Shown here: piece after piece, positions 45,721-58,350 of the stretch
How positions within the stretch are numbered: the stretch's first letter is position 1
Layout of the letters: every line of letters begins with the position of its first letter
Assembly (NCBI GenBank): GCA_963971575.1
Contig: OZ020617.1
Coordinates: 23,938,740-24,002,739 of the forward strand
Source of the DNA: Liopterus haemorrhoidalis
Taxonomy: Eukaryota > Arthropoda > Insecta > Coleoptera > Dytiscidae
DNA: 64,000 nucleotides
Direction of reading: 5' to 3'
Program-made: the position numbers and the translations under genes
Notes under the pieces: generated by a model
What the model saw: the letters and a program-made list of their open reading frames with translations, nothing else
The model's database searches: none
Told to the model about the DNA's origin: nothing

Positions 45721-47449
45721 GCCTATTAGTTTCAAATAAACTGCCATATTGTAATCACGATTTTTTTAATCAAAGATGCACTATAAGAAAATTGTGGTAC
45801 AATTTCAATTATTTTGTATATATAAATAGTAGTTTTGTAGATATAATATATAAATTTAAATGGAACTTAACCTTAAATATTCATAGAGGGATCTGTATTT
45901 AAAGAATAAAATTTCAATTGTTCGACCTTCTTGGGTCCAAATTTATGCCTCCCTGTATTGTTTTTTAAGTAACATTTTGATCTTCAGAATTTTCATTTGT
46001 GCTATCGTCTTCTGAATAGAATTTGTTCTTATATTTGCTTCATCAGCCTTTTCTTCTGCCAGTAATTCTTCAATATCATCAGGATACATATCAAGAAAAT
46101 CTTCCCCTTTAGACAACAAGTTCTACTTTCGCCTGTCACCCCAATGTTCTAACAATTTTAGAGTGCTACTTAAGTTACTTGTATTTCTTAAACATTATTG
46201 GGGAGGTTATGCAACATTTCACTAGCATACTATTTTATCTCTCTAGTTTATTTTTTGTAAATAAATATTTGTTCCTATTTTGTTCGATAGTTTCGGTTTG
46301 TAACGTACTGATTATATAAATCATATGTCTAAAAGCCGAATTTTTCAGTATTTATTAAATATTATTAATCCTCTTAATAAGTATATTAATTTTTATTTTG
46401 TATTATTGACTATTTTTGCAAAAATCTCAAATTTTGGTACATAAAATGGTGAAGGAACAAGCTGTAATGAAAAATCATTTACACTTTATTAATTCAATGT
46501 AGGATAATATTTTAATTTTTTTACTTATCTTTTACTAATATATTTATTTTATTTTCAAGTAATATGCTTACTAGAACTACAGTTCACATACTAAAACTAC
46601 AAATTCTATAAACTAACTTTCTATGGTGAAATAAGAAGCCTTAAGTATAATATAATGGTTCACAATAAATCATAGTATCTACTATGAGTGCAAGTACATT
46701 CTAAAGTTAAGTTTATTTCGTAATTATTAATGTAAAAATATAGTCTTAAATACGTAGTTGTAGTAGTGTTATTATTCTAAATATGTAAATAAATTAATAA
46801 ACAAAATTATAATATATTTTTTTTTAATGAACAAAAAATATTAATTAATAATATAACAATATAATAATAGTTATGTAGCTTAGCTTTGTGTATCTATTGC
46901 TGCTTAATAATTTTATAATGTACTGTGTTGTTACTTTCTTTATCTATTTTTCTTTTATTTTATTTTTCTTTAAGAACACATAAATCACAGATCTAACTTG
47001 CTACCTGGAAAAATTAAATGGTGCTCGCACTACCATTAATCTTGAGCATAGAGCGCCTTTGCTAGAAAAAGATTTATAACTTTGGCTTAAATACTGTGTT
47101 AAATAGATCTCTTGCATTAAATAGTATGTAAGGCTAAATTTTGACGATTATGAAGTAACTTGTTTATTATGTACTAGTTAAGTTCAATTAAGTTTAGTTA
47201 AGTTGATTATAAAATAAATAATCATGTCTTCCAATAATTCTTAACATGTCTAAAGAATTTCGTTGTACACAACGTTTCTTACCTTGTGGTTACTCAAAAC
47301 TACCCCGTTAAATTAAAATTCTGATATGAAATATATAATTAATTTAAACCAATAATTTGCCCAGATACCTTAAGAAGTGTTGAAAATCTCGTGAATTTTA
47401 GTCCAGCCATTTTGGCGATATGCCACTGTAGACAGATAGGCAGACATAT
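45721..47449. other. Noncoding, very A+T-rich
   Basis: Nothing recognised; no splice-bounded conserved ORF. Confidence 0.5.
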
Positions 47450-47632
47450 TAGGTGCTTTCCTTTTACAAGTAAAAATGCTTAGCTAAGCTTACAAGTTCG
47501 ACAAATGCCTTAGCATGGGAAGGGGGGAGGAAAAATCTTTTGTAGTCTTATAAATAGAACGCTCCTACGATTTAGATTAACTTTCTGTATTAAGTAATTA
47601 TTTTAAGTATTCTGGTAAAAGGAAAGCACCTA
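47450..47632. mobile_element. Short MITE, ~183 bp
   Basis: TAGGTGCTTTCCTTTTAC at the left pairs with GTAAAAGGAAAGCACCTA at the right, an 18-bp perfect terminal inverted repeat. The interior is noncoding. Confidence 0.75.
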
Positions 47633-48944
47633 TTGTTGTTGAGTAAACAGACAGACAAAAATATTTGTTTTAAAACAGTAGATTTACAAATAGTGTTATA
47701 GATTTACAAGGATTTGTTAAGCGGAGTACACTCGTAATAAGAATCCTCGATTGGTTCTTAAATAAGAGAGAAACACTCTGACGGGCATACAGATGGATAT
47801 TGGTTGTTTAGTAGCAGATTTATAAAATAATCCGTTAAAGCGTGAATTTGTTAACTAAAGTATGCTGGTAAAAAGTGTCCCATCATGCAAGTGACAATAT
47901 TATATATATACAAATTTTCATCAAAATGCGACTAGTAGTTTTTGAGTTTTACGTGGAGAGGACAGACAGATAAAAATTCCAAATATGGTCAAAACAGTCT
48001 ATCAAACTATATTAAAGCTACCAAAGTCAAAATCCTAAAAAAATAATGTACAAGCAGAACCTCCAATTTTATATTTACAGATGTTGTAAAAATCAATAAA
48101 ATTTCTTTATATTTCCGTACTCAGTAATACATTACATAAGCGAATGGTGCGCCACGTTTTTCACAAAGGGTCAAAACATATTTTTAAATGTATACAATCC
48201 CTCCTTATGTTTCAAACCATGAATAATACCGAACCCTATATATAGAGTGGATTTACACACAAGCAAACCTTGGCAATTGCCTAGGCGCGCCTAACAAAAT
48301 GAGGCGTTTGAAGTTTTATATATTTTTTTGTTTTTGCTACAAGGCAAGAGGGTAATAATATATTCTGTCTAGGGGCGTACATGAAACATCTGATTTTGCC
48401 TGTATAATATATGTTTTTAAATATGCATACATACTTATGATTTAATTTAAACATTAAGGGCCATGCTCATCATTTACTTAATTCTACAACTAAGCTTCAC
48501 TTAGTAAAATTGGCTAGTATAATATTATTATTTTTGTTTCCATAATATCACTATTAGTTTATTTTAGTTAATTATAAAATAGTATGTGACAACATTGTTT
48601 TACTAAATTTGACGTATATGAAAAGAGTGCAACATATCGTTCAGTTATTGTGTCAAAGCGAGATGTATGATTTATTGGTGTAACCAGAGTTACTGTTCTC
48701 TACGGGTGCACTAAATGTTTCGGCTAGTTTGCATATAATATAACCTAGCTTTTCGTGAAGTTATGTTAGAAGGTTCATTTTTAAATTAACTAGGTATTTA
48801 CCGATCTCTTGTTGATATGAACTGAAATATCGCTAAGCAGTACAAACGTGTAATTCAAAAGAAATACTGCCACCTTTTGCAAATCCAGGTTGTAAATCAT
48901 ATCAAACGATTCGATTATATATTTTCTTCTCTGTTTTTAGAAAA

Positions 48945-48991
<47 letters not shown>

Positions 48992-49820
48992 CTGTCATTC
49001 AATATAATTAACGGGTTTTTTCTAGTACAATATATTTTTCGAGGCAAGTAATGATCCCCTTAATTCACGCATTTCACGAATGTCTCTATTTTTTCTTGGG
49101 CCCATATTACACTACCTAATTTTGGTTCAAATTTTGATGTAAAATTGCTTAATATCAGTGATAATATGATCCCCAAGTGCTACTAAATACTCATTACTAA
49201 CTTTGTTGTCACTAAGAAATATTAAGCTCTTTTAACAATAATCTCGGATATTTAGTAGAGTCTAGTTGCATTCGATAGTTGTGCTACTAACATTTAGTAA
49301 AAGATTATGAGCTTGGCCCATACATATTAAGACGTCAATAATAAAATAGAAATAGTAATAACAATACAGTACATTACTGGAATATAAATACGTACATGAA
49401 TGTTTCAATTCTTCTCTTTAATTTTACTATTTACTCTCAGCAGATAAACATACATAAACTCGAGTTAAAAAATTATCGGTGCAATAAAATAATAATCATA
49501 CGATACAAAATAAACAATGCACCCTAAAACATAGTATTATTAGTAATTTCTAATCAGGTATACAATATTCGAATGCTTTCTGGTGAATTTTAAAAATAAT
49601 TTTAATAATAATAATAACATTTAAGAACTTTCCATATTATACATAAATTATAATTCAGAATTAAAATTAAATGCATGTCTGAAATATCTTACTAATAAAT
49701 GTGACTCATTTTATGTTTGGTTTCATTGGTACCATTTCGAAATGAATGATTTGTCTATTTTTATGTTACGAGAAACAATATAATACACTATTTTTTATAC
49801 ATTCATAACACACGAGCACA
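47633..49820. other. Noncoding; TA microsatellite
   Basis: No gene. A (TA)n run of about 20 units lies at 48948-48987. Confidence 0.55.
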
Positions 49821-49872
49821 TAGGTACATTGAACTTTAGAATGTTAATGAAATAAACTTTTTCTTTTTCCAG

Positions 49873-50253
49873 TCCCCACCAGAATTTCCAAGAAAACCTC
49901 TTACGAATGGATACATTCCAGAAAACATACCAAATGGACACGGACCTAAAGAAACTATTACTGTGAACCGTTCACGTTCTAAAACTAAGACAACTCCAGT
50001 GAGTGAAACTAATGGCACTTACAGAGTTGATATATCTCAGGAAATATCGAAGACAGTTCAGAGTTTGAAGACAGATTTGGAACGTCTCTCTAACAGAATA
50101 AGTAGTTTAGAAAAGAGCACATCTAAGAATGCAATTATAAAACATGGAAATATTGTTTCATTTAAAAATATATCACCAAGTTTACTAGCCTTTTTAATAC
50201 TGTGGCCGTTTATAACTCATAGCGTTTTACGATATTTGTCAAACCGAAAATGA
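49873..50253 (+). CDS. ACBD5: ACBD5 last exon: coiled coil and C-terminal membrane anchor
   Basis: The acceptor is TTTTTCCAG|TCC, in phase 0. The 126 residues plus TGA start SPPEFPRKPLTNGYIPENIP. A Lys/Arg-Ser linker follows, then a coiled-coil-like heptad segment (ISQEISKTVQSLKTDLERLS, about residues 55-85), then a single hydrophobic helix near the C-terminus (SPSLLAFLILWPFITHSVLR) with a short basic tail ending SNRK. This coiled coil plus tail anchor is the ACBD5 C-terminal layout; the anchor inserts in the peroxisomal membrane with the acyl-CoA-binding domain facing the cytosol. The helix WPF-I pattern is typical of the family. Confidence 0.93.
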   Translation, partial: SPPEFPRKPLTNGYIPENIPNGHGPKETITVNRSRSKTKTTPVSETNGTYRVDISQEISKTVQSLKTDLERLSNRISSLEKSTSKNAIIKHGNIVSFKNISPSLLAFLILWPFITHSVLRYLSNRK

Positions 50254-50370
50254 ATTATTACGGAATTTACGTATTTAGGGTCTAATTATGTGTATGGTCT
50301 TATTGTTATGTATATATAGAATTTTATATAATATTGGTTTGGAAATAAAAAACTGAAATTTTACTACAAT
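50254..50370 (+). terminator. ACBD5: ACBD5 3' UTR and polyadenylation signal
   Basis: A canonical AATAAA lies at 50344-50349, 91 bp after the stop, with T-rich sequence downstream. The cleavage site is predicted about 15-25 bp further on. Confidence 0.7.
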
Positions 50371-51844
50371 TAAATCTGTAACTATTTATTTTGTCTCATT
50401 TTCTCCTTTAGTACAGTTTTTTCCATACTTTTACCAATACCTATACCGAACGGTCAAAGTGGAAAAAAGATAGTGATATAGTTCTCAAACAAAAGGCAAA
50501 ACTGTTAGTTGAAGTGTTAATAAATATATTGTATATATTATGAAAGCATCACGATGATTTCACAATTGATAATAAAAAGAATGATGTACTATTACAGTCT
50601 GTTCCAAACGGTTAAGCGGAACTAGATTTTGCAATCTAGTTACTTTCATCGTGCCTTTCGGCCGTTTTGTTTAAGCTTTGTAAATCATACTTACAATAAA
50701 CATTTTTTGGTTAAGGTTAATATCATTTTAAGATGTCATTTTCTTTATATTTTGATTTTTTGTGTCATTCTTAATACAAATTTCCCATTTATTTATTTTT
50801 TTGTCATTTAGTTTTGTCATTTCCCATTTAGTTCCGCTTAACCGTTTGCAACAGACTGTACATGTCCCTTCGATCACTGCCTATATGAAATGGTGACAAA
50901 TCTAATGAAAATGCTATTAAACAATTATTCTAATATTGTATTAAGTCTTATTGCCTATTGTTTTCTGCTGTGAATTCTCAAAACCCCTTCATATACCAGT
51001 AAAGAAAACATTGATTATATTATTCATTTGTTAGATTTTTTCAACATAGTAAATCGTGCTTTATAAGACAAAATATTAGAGATTGATTTTTAAATAATAA
51101 ATGAAACATTACCTTGACAACTGTAGAACGTAACAATATGACATGACAATTCAAATAAAAATTTGACAATTGAAACATAAACTGACATATTTTTGGCAGA
51201 TTTTGCTTTATTCAGAATGAAGAGATAATATTTGCTGTTCAATTTTGTAAGGACAAACTAGATCTGGTTATTTTGGTTACTTAAAGTGTATTACTGACTT
51301 TAAATGTCAACTAAAAATATTCCTTAATGCATATGTCCGACTTGAGACGTCTTGTCACCGCAAATGTTAAATTTGGTTGACTGATAAGATTGCAATCACG
51401 GTGTAGTAAATTTAAATGGGAGAACTCAGTTTATTAATTAAATTCAACGAAACTAACAACATGCACGGTCTGACGGAGTTGTTGCTGTAATCTACAAACA
51501 CGATTGCCGATTACACAGTTTACCGCGAATAACTAGCATCTTGTCAGAAATAGTAACTATTTCATCCGTCAACACTAAAAGCAATATTGCGCACGCGAGT
51601 AAAGCTATTATACCGTATTAAATTGTGTCCATAGAAAATTAACATAGTAAAACAGTTTTAAATAGAAAAAGTCGTGGGTCAACGGTCAAAATAAAAAATA
51701 TCATTAGAAAGAGCATAAAAATGCGCATTTTTTAAATATAAATACTTCCCAATTAATTAGGCCGTTTTGATAAATTGAGTCTTAATTGTTTATAACATGA
51801 AAAATAAATCTTGTGTAATAATTTAAGTGTATATTAATTATAAT
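50371..51844. other. Intergenic; one MITE, no gene
   Basis: Apart from the family N MITE at 50595-50858, nothing coding. A segment at 51250-51320 is an inverted match to 12910-12990. Confidence 0.5.
50595..50858. mobile_element. MITE family N, copy 2 (264 bp)
   Basis: CAGTCTGTTCCAAACGGTTA at the left and TAACCGTTTGCAACAGACTG at the right, with TA flanks (50593-50594, 50859-50860). It is a shorter version of the 34975 and 56033 copies. Confidence 0.82.
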
Positions 51845-52015
51845 TAAAATTTATTTCTTCTTCTTCTTTGGGCACTAACAGGCAGGTTGACTTTTGGCCG
51901 CACTCACATAATCCCTCCATCTCGATCTGTTTATTGTCAAGTACCCTGTATACCAATACTTGTCAGATCTTCGGTTAGCTGATCTCTCCATCTCTTGCGA
52001 GGTCTTTCGACTGGT
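51845..52015 (-). pseudogene. LINE 3'-terminal coding remnant
   Basis: The minus strand in broken frames reads RPRKRWRDQLTEDL, then RSRWRDYVSAAKSQPAC and a Lys run. This resembles the extreme C-terminus of many insect LINE ORF2 proteins. No RT core is adjacent. Confidence 0.55.
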
Positions 52016-53411
52016 TAAAATTTATTTAAATATTTTAAATAGTTAAAATTTCTAAATTAGTCAAAAATCTTCATACATTTTAAAAGTGATTTTTACCTCT
52101 GCAATGGCATCAGTTTTCTTTATTTGCCATAGGCCCCAAAAGTACTCATTACGTCTCGAGGATGGGTATAAGAGCAGAAAAAATAAGTTCTCGGCTTCTC
52201 CGGTGGCATAAATATTTTATTTGCATACTACATGAATATTATAGGAAGGTCAACGTGCCGTTTTATTTAGTCCTATTATTAGGAATCCCATAATTCTCAA
52301 ACTGAAAAACGGGACATATCTACCAGTTAGCGTATTCGAGCGAGTCAAAACCTTCAAAACCTATTAAGTGGCTATAATCGTTCTACATTATTACCCGCGC
52401 AAATTTTACCTGTTTTTTTAAATTTATTTAGACCAATTTTAGGGTGGGGAGTCTAAAATATATATTTAAAGCGCCTCTTTGAAATATGGTAATTTACTGA
52501 GGTTTTTTTAAAAATTTATTCAAAAACGGTAAACCGTAGCTCGTAATGGAGATTATTTTTGAGATATACGCTTAAAATACTTAAAATAAGTATACACATT
52601 TTGAAGTAAATCAGAGAGAAAACTTTTTTTCGATTTTTTACCCATTTTTAAAAGTTTTGTTTGTCGATTCGTATTTATTGTAACGGTTGGGTTATTAAAG
52701 CCCCAATTTTTTTCTGGACTAACCAATATATGAAGATTTGAAAAATTTCAACCACAGTTCTGTATATTTTATTGTTCTTAAGTTAAGATTTTTTAAAATT
52801 ATAAAAAAAAAAAAAATAGAAATTAAAAATTGCACAAAAAATTTGAAAAATTATAAAATGTCTCGTTAAAAACTATCTTGATCTATTTAATTCTGTTAAT
52901 AATCCTTTGGCACCGACATATACATAAATGTAATTTATTAACAAACAATAAATTCGATATAATTTTTCATAAAAACTGTATGAGAATAACATTTTCAAAT
53001 TTTAATGGCAGGTAAAAGAGGTATTACTAAAAACGGGACATTTTCATGTCTCGCAGAATGTTCTGGGGACATCGGGACATTATCTCTGATAACGGGATTG
53101 TCCCGGTCAAAACGGAACGGATGGGATCCCTACCTATTATCCTTGTTTAAACCGGTTCGCATTTGAAGTATTATGTATTTGAGGCTGGGTAAACCTCTGA
53201 GCTCAGAGCACATGAACATTCCGAAGTGGTGTTTTGTATTACATGTGTTATATACGATTAAAACAAGTTTTTATTATTATTTTATTTTGACATGTGGTCA
53301 AATTTTGGCCATCATTTGTTTTATAGCTAAGAATTTATAGAAATCTGGTATCTTTTGTGAAAAACAAAATTTAAAAAGAAGTATCTAAATATAAATAAAT
53401 ATAGTGTAGGA
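52016..53411. other. Intergenic, noncoding
   Basis: GGGACA/TCCCGGT-type words near 52310 and 53030-53100 resemble the sequence around 4390 and 6355. No gene. Confidence 0.5.
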
Positions 53412-53542
53412 CAGTGTTTCTCAACCAAAAACGTATTGCGGACCAGTAAAATATATAATTTTCTAACGCGGACCACTAATAATAATTGTTGGTTCATTTT
53501 TTGTAAGAAAACAAATATATTTAATGTGTTACTAAATACATA

Positions 53543-54268
53543 CAGGGTGAATTATTTAAGGAGCAACATACATGTTTCACATATAATGTTAATGAAGTGT
53601 GTTATTTCATTTGCAACATAGCAAATTTTGAAAGCAAGCTCATATCCATGGCAACAGATATGCATTGGTGATTAGATATAAAAACAGTTTTTTGACAGTT
53701 TACGAATTGGCAACAAGGTGAGTTTTTCAACTGTGACGTCATTTCAAAGTTACGGTAAATGCACTATAAAAGTTATTTGACATGATAAAGTTACTAAACG
53801 GCTAAAAAATAGTAAATTAGAAACAATAAATGAATTTTTATTAGTTTGTTTATATTTACATACAAAAAAAAAAAAAATAAGAAAGTCCTTAGTAGCTAAG
53901 TCCAGAATATATTTAAAAAAATAATATTTTGTATTTTCTATGGATACGATAAGCATTTGTTTTATGGCTATGTTGCTTTTGAAATAACTCACTTCATTAA
54001 CATTATATGTGAAACATGTACAGAGTGATTATTTAATGGCGAGACGACGTCACTAGAAGTTTTAATAATTTGCCGTTTCATACACATCGTAGCAGGCGAT
54101 TATGCACGCATGCGCGTAGTAGACACTTCCGCCATCTCCAAATTATTGAGTCAATGATTTCCTGCCATTCTTTTATTTGATTTTCTATTATTTTATTTGA
54201 TAATTCGGTGACGTCGTCTCGCCATTAAATAATCACTCTGTATGTTGCTCCTTAAATAATTCACCCGG
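53543..54268. mobile_element. TIR element nested in hAT copy 2
   Basis: CAGGGTGAATTATTTAAGGA at the left and TCCTTAAATAATTCACCCGG at the right. TA flanks (53541-53542, 54269-54270). The arms continue inward (ATGTTTCACATATAATGTTA / complement). The right arm is itself interrupted at 54021-54240. No transposase. Confidence 0.88.
54021..54240. mobile_element. Third-level nested TIR element, 220 bp
   Basis: CAGAGTGATTATTTAATGGC then GAGACGACGTCAC at the left, mirrored at the right and ending CACTCTG. TA flanks (54019-54020, 54241-54242). The unbroken left arm of its host shows the empty junction CATGTATGTTGC in reverse complement, confirming the boundaries. Confidence 0.9.
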
Positions 54269-54636
54269 TATATTTTATTTGTAAAAAATCACAGAAAGTT
54301 TACAGAAAATAAGCAAAATATAAATTATTTACATAAAAAATGTGCGTAAAAAATAACAAAAAAAAAACACATACAAAAACTTTCGCGGACCACGAAAATT
54401 TTTCTGCGGACCTCTTGTTGAGAAACACTGGGCTAGACTATGATGAACAGTTCCTGTCCATTCCTTACATTTTAATGTGGAAATTTTTGACATCATTTTT
54501 TACATATTGAGTTTAATATTAGACTGACGATGATTGGATACCCAATCGAAACGTCTCTCTAACTACTTTACAATAAATTTATGACGAGTATTAAACAAGA
54601 ATTTTTATTCAATAACCTATTGAGAAGTGACATTAC

Positions 54637-55457
54637 CTATAGGGGAAAAATTTTAAGATCGTAGCGCCACGCGGATTTTTTTGAAACCATTCTAAATCGG
54701 ATACCACTTGACATTTACTAGTAAACAATAGCGAAAAGTGTATCAAAAAACGACAAAAAATAAATAATTGTTTGGGATTTTCTAATTTTGTGAAGTGACA
54801 TTGACTTGTAAACATCTAAAATACTACATTTTGTGATCTGGTTTTAAGTTATGGCGGTTTTCCATTGTCGATTATTTTAACTATATTGGGGGAAATAATA
54901 ATTCCCGTGTTGTTTACCAAGGGGTAGAAATCTACAATGCTGGGCATATAATATTGTGTGGAGTCACTGAAAAAAACAGAGTTCATAAAGATTTATGCAT
55001 TATGCCTACAAACTTGTGCATTACAAACCCACACACAATAACAGGAATTTTCAAGATATGCGATAATAAATACAAAATTAAAAATATTTTTTGTAGTCAC
55101 TATCATTAAAATGTAATGAGTGAACTTTGATATAAGGGCTCACTTTTTTCCAATTTTTAAATTGTTTATCTAAACATCGCGTCGATTCCTAACCTCTTGC
55201 TTTCCCAATTTTGTTTCGAACCGTACGGTGTCTGATATTAGTGGAAACAAATGAAACGATATTTCCGGGTTTCTTCTTTTCAATGAATTGCACATAGGCA
55301 CACAACAATATGTATTATATATTTTTCAATGATTATAATAAAACTTTAAAAACAAACTTCATACAAAACCAATACACAAAACGAAATGTTATTTGATGTA
55401 CACAAGTTCATGAAACGCTCACCAGATGGTAGGGTGCTTAGCTGCAAATCCCTATAG
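54637..55457. repeat. 838-bp dispersed repeat R, copy 2
   Basis: Nearly identical to 10061-10898 in the same orientation, with ends CTATAGGGG and CCCTATAG. It is slightly shorter through small deletions. It lies in the interval between the two host genes. Confidence 0.8.
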
Positions 55458-56032
55458 AGGCGCTGTTTTCGCTTACAAAATGGCGATTGGAATAGGATTT
55501 TTTGACATTTGCCATTTGATACACAAGAATTCACATTGCAGTTAATTTTCTGTTGCGATTTTAAAGACATTTTACTAAAGTTTTCTTCACTCAACACATA
55601 CAAACAATGCAATTAAATGAGCCACATCCAACAAAATCCTATTCCGTTAAGTTCCAAAATATCCGCTAGGCGTCGCTTCAGTTATTGTCAGTTCTCAATA
55701 AATAAATATATAACTTTTTTACTTTACAAATTAAGTACAGAATCTTTTTATTTTTACCTCATCCTAAACTTCACTTTAACTCAACAATTAATATGTAAGT
55801 TCATTGTTTTCCTTTTTTCTTTAGTTATTATTATGATTTAATCGTCATAAATATAAAATGCAAAGTGCAAAATTATAGAATATTATTTATTTCGTTTAAT
55901 ACAATTTTTTTGGTATGCTGTGGACACTAATTAAATATTTGAATTAGCAAAATCATTGCCCTAGTCTTAAAATTTTTGAAAACTTATTGTTTTACTTTTA
56001 TATGACTGACAAAGTTAAAATCGTTTTATAAT
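55458..56032. other. Intergenic, no gene recognised
   Basis: A GGAATAGGATTTT word near 55489-55501 recurs inverted near 55632-55644. Otherwise nothing. Confidence 0.5.
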
Positions 56033-56434
56033 TACAGTCTGTTTCAAACGGTTAGGCGGAACTAAATGGGAATTTCGTTCTTTTAGGTTGTCACGAGAAG
56101 GGACCTTGCTTGGGTAATTTCATTTCTTACGTTGGAATGTCAAAATTTAAAATTCCATCAATGAAACCATGGAAACGAATGACATTAAATTATTTTTTTA
56201 CATATTTTAATAAAAAAATAAATAAATAAATGGGAAATTTGTATTAAGAAAGACAGAAAAAATCAAAATATAAAGAAAATGACATTTTAAAATGATATTA
56301 ACCTTAACAAAAAAATGTTTATTGTAAGTATGATTTACAAAGCTTAAACAAAACGGCCGAAAAGCACGATTTAAACGATGAAAGTAACTAGACTGCAAAA
56401 TCTAGTTCCGCCTAACCATTTGGAACAGACTTTA
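56033..56434. mobile_element. MITE family N, copy 3 (inverted)
   Basis: CAGTCTGTTTCAAACGGTTA at the left and TAACCATTTGGAACAGACT at the right. The interior is the reverse complement of 34975-35383. It ends about 130 bp before the antizyme TATA box, so it forms part of that gene's upstream region. Confidence 0.8.
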
Positions 56435-56564
56435 AATAAAAAATAATATTTCCTGTAAAATATGCAATTTATTTCACATTTACCGATATATCAACAGATG
56501 GCAGCACTAATTCATTACTACTGGAATTGTAAGTTCTGGAAAGAAGAAGAAGTACACATGGTTC

Positions 56565-56600
56565 TTATATATAGAAAAGGGAAGAAATTTCGCCATTGTT
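56565..56600 (+). promoter_or_regulatory. OAZ: Predicted core promoter of antizyme gene
   Basis: TTATATATAG at 56565-56574 is a good TATA box. An initiator-like TTTCATG lies about 30 bp downstream near 56598-56604. This fits a ~70-base 5' UTR before the ATG at 56669. An upstream noncoding exon is also possible, because TTTATTTTATTTAG just before the ATG resembles a splice acceptor. Confidence 0.5.
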
Positions 56601-56668
56601 TCATGTGCAGACAAAAAAGAAAGTGATTGTAGTTTGGTGCAAATTTTCGTTATTTATTTTATTTAGCT

Positions 56669-56772
56669 ATGATTATTACTGCCACTGGGGCAACTAACAC
56701 TACTGAAAGCAGCCAGACAATTTGCAATAGTATTGTTGAAGCCATGCCTGCGTTATTAAAAAGTAGTAGTTC
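56669..56772 (+). CDS. OAZ: Ornithine decarboxylase antizyme, exon 1 (ORF1 start)
   Basis: The ATG at 56669 opens 34 codons plus two bases: MIITATGATNTTESSQTICN, then SIVEAMPALLKSSS. The donor is TTC|GTAAGT. The two left-over bases join the C at 58351 to form a Ser codon, continuing ORF1 to the frameshift site. A second in-frame Met is codon 26; antizymes in other animals often use two start codons. ORF1 carries little conserved sequence in this family, so the identification rests on exon 2. Antizyme binds ornithine decarboxylase, blocks dimerisation and sends it to the proteasome, and it also lowers polyamine uptake. Confidence 0.8.
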
Positions 56773-58350
56773 GTAAGTATTTTTTCAATATCATATTTTA
56801 ATGTAATTATAATAGTTAAGTGTTAACAGAATTTATTATACGCTAAATTAAAATTAATTTTGTAATATATTTAAAGAATTAGCATGATTCTTATCTTGTT
56901 TGTGCACGTACCAAATTCTAGTTTTCAAGGTGAAATATTTCTGGTGCTGTTTTTTTAAATGTTCTTAATTTAATAATCCACGTTTCAAAATCACGTGCAT
57001 TTTATGTGTTTACATTTAATTACATTGTTTTTAAAGGTTTCCTTTGCATTCATCCTTTTAAACCATAACAAACGCGCCATTTGTTTATTTTACAATAGGT
57101 TAAAAATAGAAATTTATCAAGTGCAAATTTGTGTATTAGATTAAAACACAATGTCATACAAGGAAACCTATGGCATTGTTTATTCACACCATTCCGTTAA
57201 TTAATTCTAGTTGAATATACATATGCATTTTTTTAATGGATATTGAAATATTGGTTTTAATTTTTGTTAATAATTCATAATTAAATTCAGTATCGTTCAG
57301 TAATGGCATTTTCCATTTTGTGAGATCAGTCGATAACGTTATCAAATTATTAATATCTAGACTTGATATTGCTGTTCAAACATGTACCAATTTACGGATC
57401 AATTTTATAAAAATAAAATTGTAAAGGTCGCCTGAATGTTTTCTATCAATCATGACATCAAATGATTATTAGTATTTGTTCTTACTTGTTATTAAGAGTT
57501 TTGGTTATTATTTATTGTAATTGGCGCAGTTAGTTTGATGAATTACGACATGAGATAAGATCATTATAAAAGGTCACTTTATCAGTTTGTTTACTAACCC
57601 TGGCATGTAGCATGCTTCCTGTATTTTTATCATAAATATTCACTTTCTGTTTTGGCTCTTGGGTTATATGTCTTGTTGCTTTGCTTATTTTTCTAAAATA
57701 ACTTTCGAGAAAATATTAATAAATGTAATGTTTTGTATGTATTTGCGTAAGTCTCCTTCCATCAAAGTCTTTTTATTAGCCAATAAGATTTCTTTTCCTA
57801 TTATTTACGTCTTTGTTTTTGGCAGCTTTCGGCCCGTTTAACAAAAATAGCTGCAAATACTTGTCTATTGTATGTTACATAAAATTACTTAGTTATATTC
57901 TTGCGCTCTTACTGCTCAAATGGATAATCTTTGGTATGTTAACCTTAGTATTGAATTTAAATAAAATAAAATCGTTTAAGGCTAAGGAAAGGATTTTGTT
58001 GGCATACAAGAGGAAACCTCTTGTTTTTGTTTACTATAATTTTACTGACACGATTAATAGTTTAGTCTTTCTTCATATCATTTTTAAATGACCTCATTTA
58101 GTTCCCACGTTTTGTTGGATTAGTATAATTGTTAATATCTTATCGAAAATTTTGTATTTATGTCGGGTTGACTTTGTACTGATAATACTTGGAATTTAAC
58201 CGTCGTCATAGTTGTAATCTTTAAACATATGATCAGTTACTTTAAACAACATTCAGCAGTTGTTTTTCGTACAGAAACAACCTCTTTCGTAAATCATTAT
58301 TTTGGTTTTTGAGTTTGTTATTTAATTGTAACAATGCTTATTATTTCTAG
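56773..58350 (+). other. OAZ: Antizyme intron 1, 1.6 kb
   Basis: GT at 56773 and AG at 58349-58350. The open frames at 57659-57841 and 57813-58091 are Phe/Leu-rich with no domain, and I consider them chance. No transposon recognised. Confidence 0.8.

Larger units (their letters stand above)
41275..49872 (+). other. ACBD5: ACBD5 intron, ~8.6 kb
   Basis: GT at 41275 and AG at 49871-49872, phase 0 on both sides. It contains foldback elements, a pogo-like element and simple repeats, described separately. No additional exon recognised. Confidence 0.8.
53412..54430. mobile_element. hAT-type MITE family C, copy 2 (occupied)
   Basis: The ends CAGTGTTTCTCAACC and GTTGAGAAACACTG and the interior match copy 1 at 25744-26060. 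The match breaks at a TA where a 726-bp element (53543-54268) has inserted. Confidence 0.83.
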
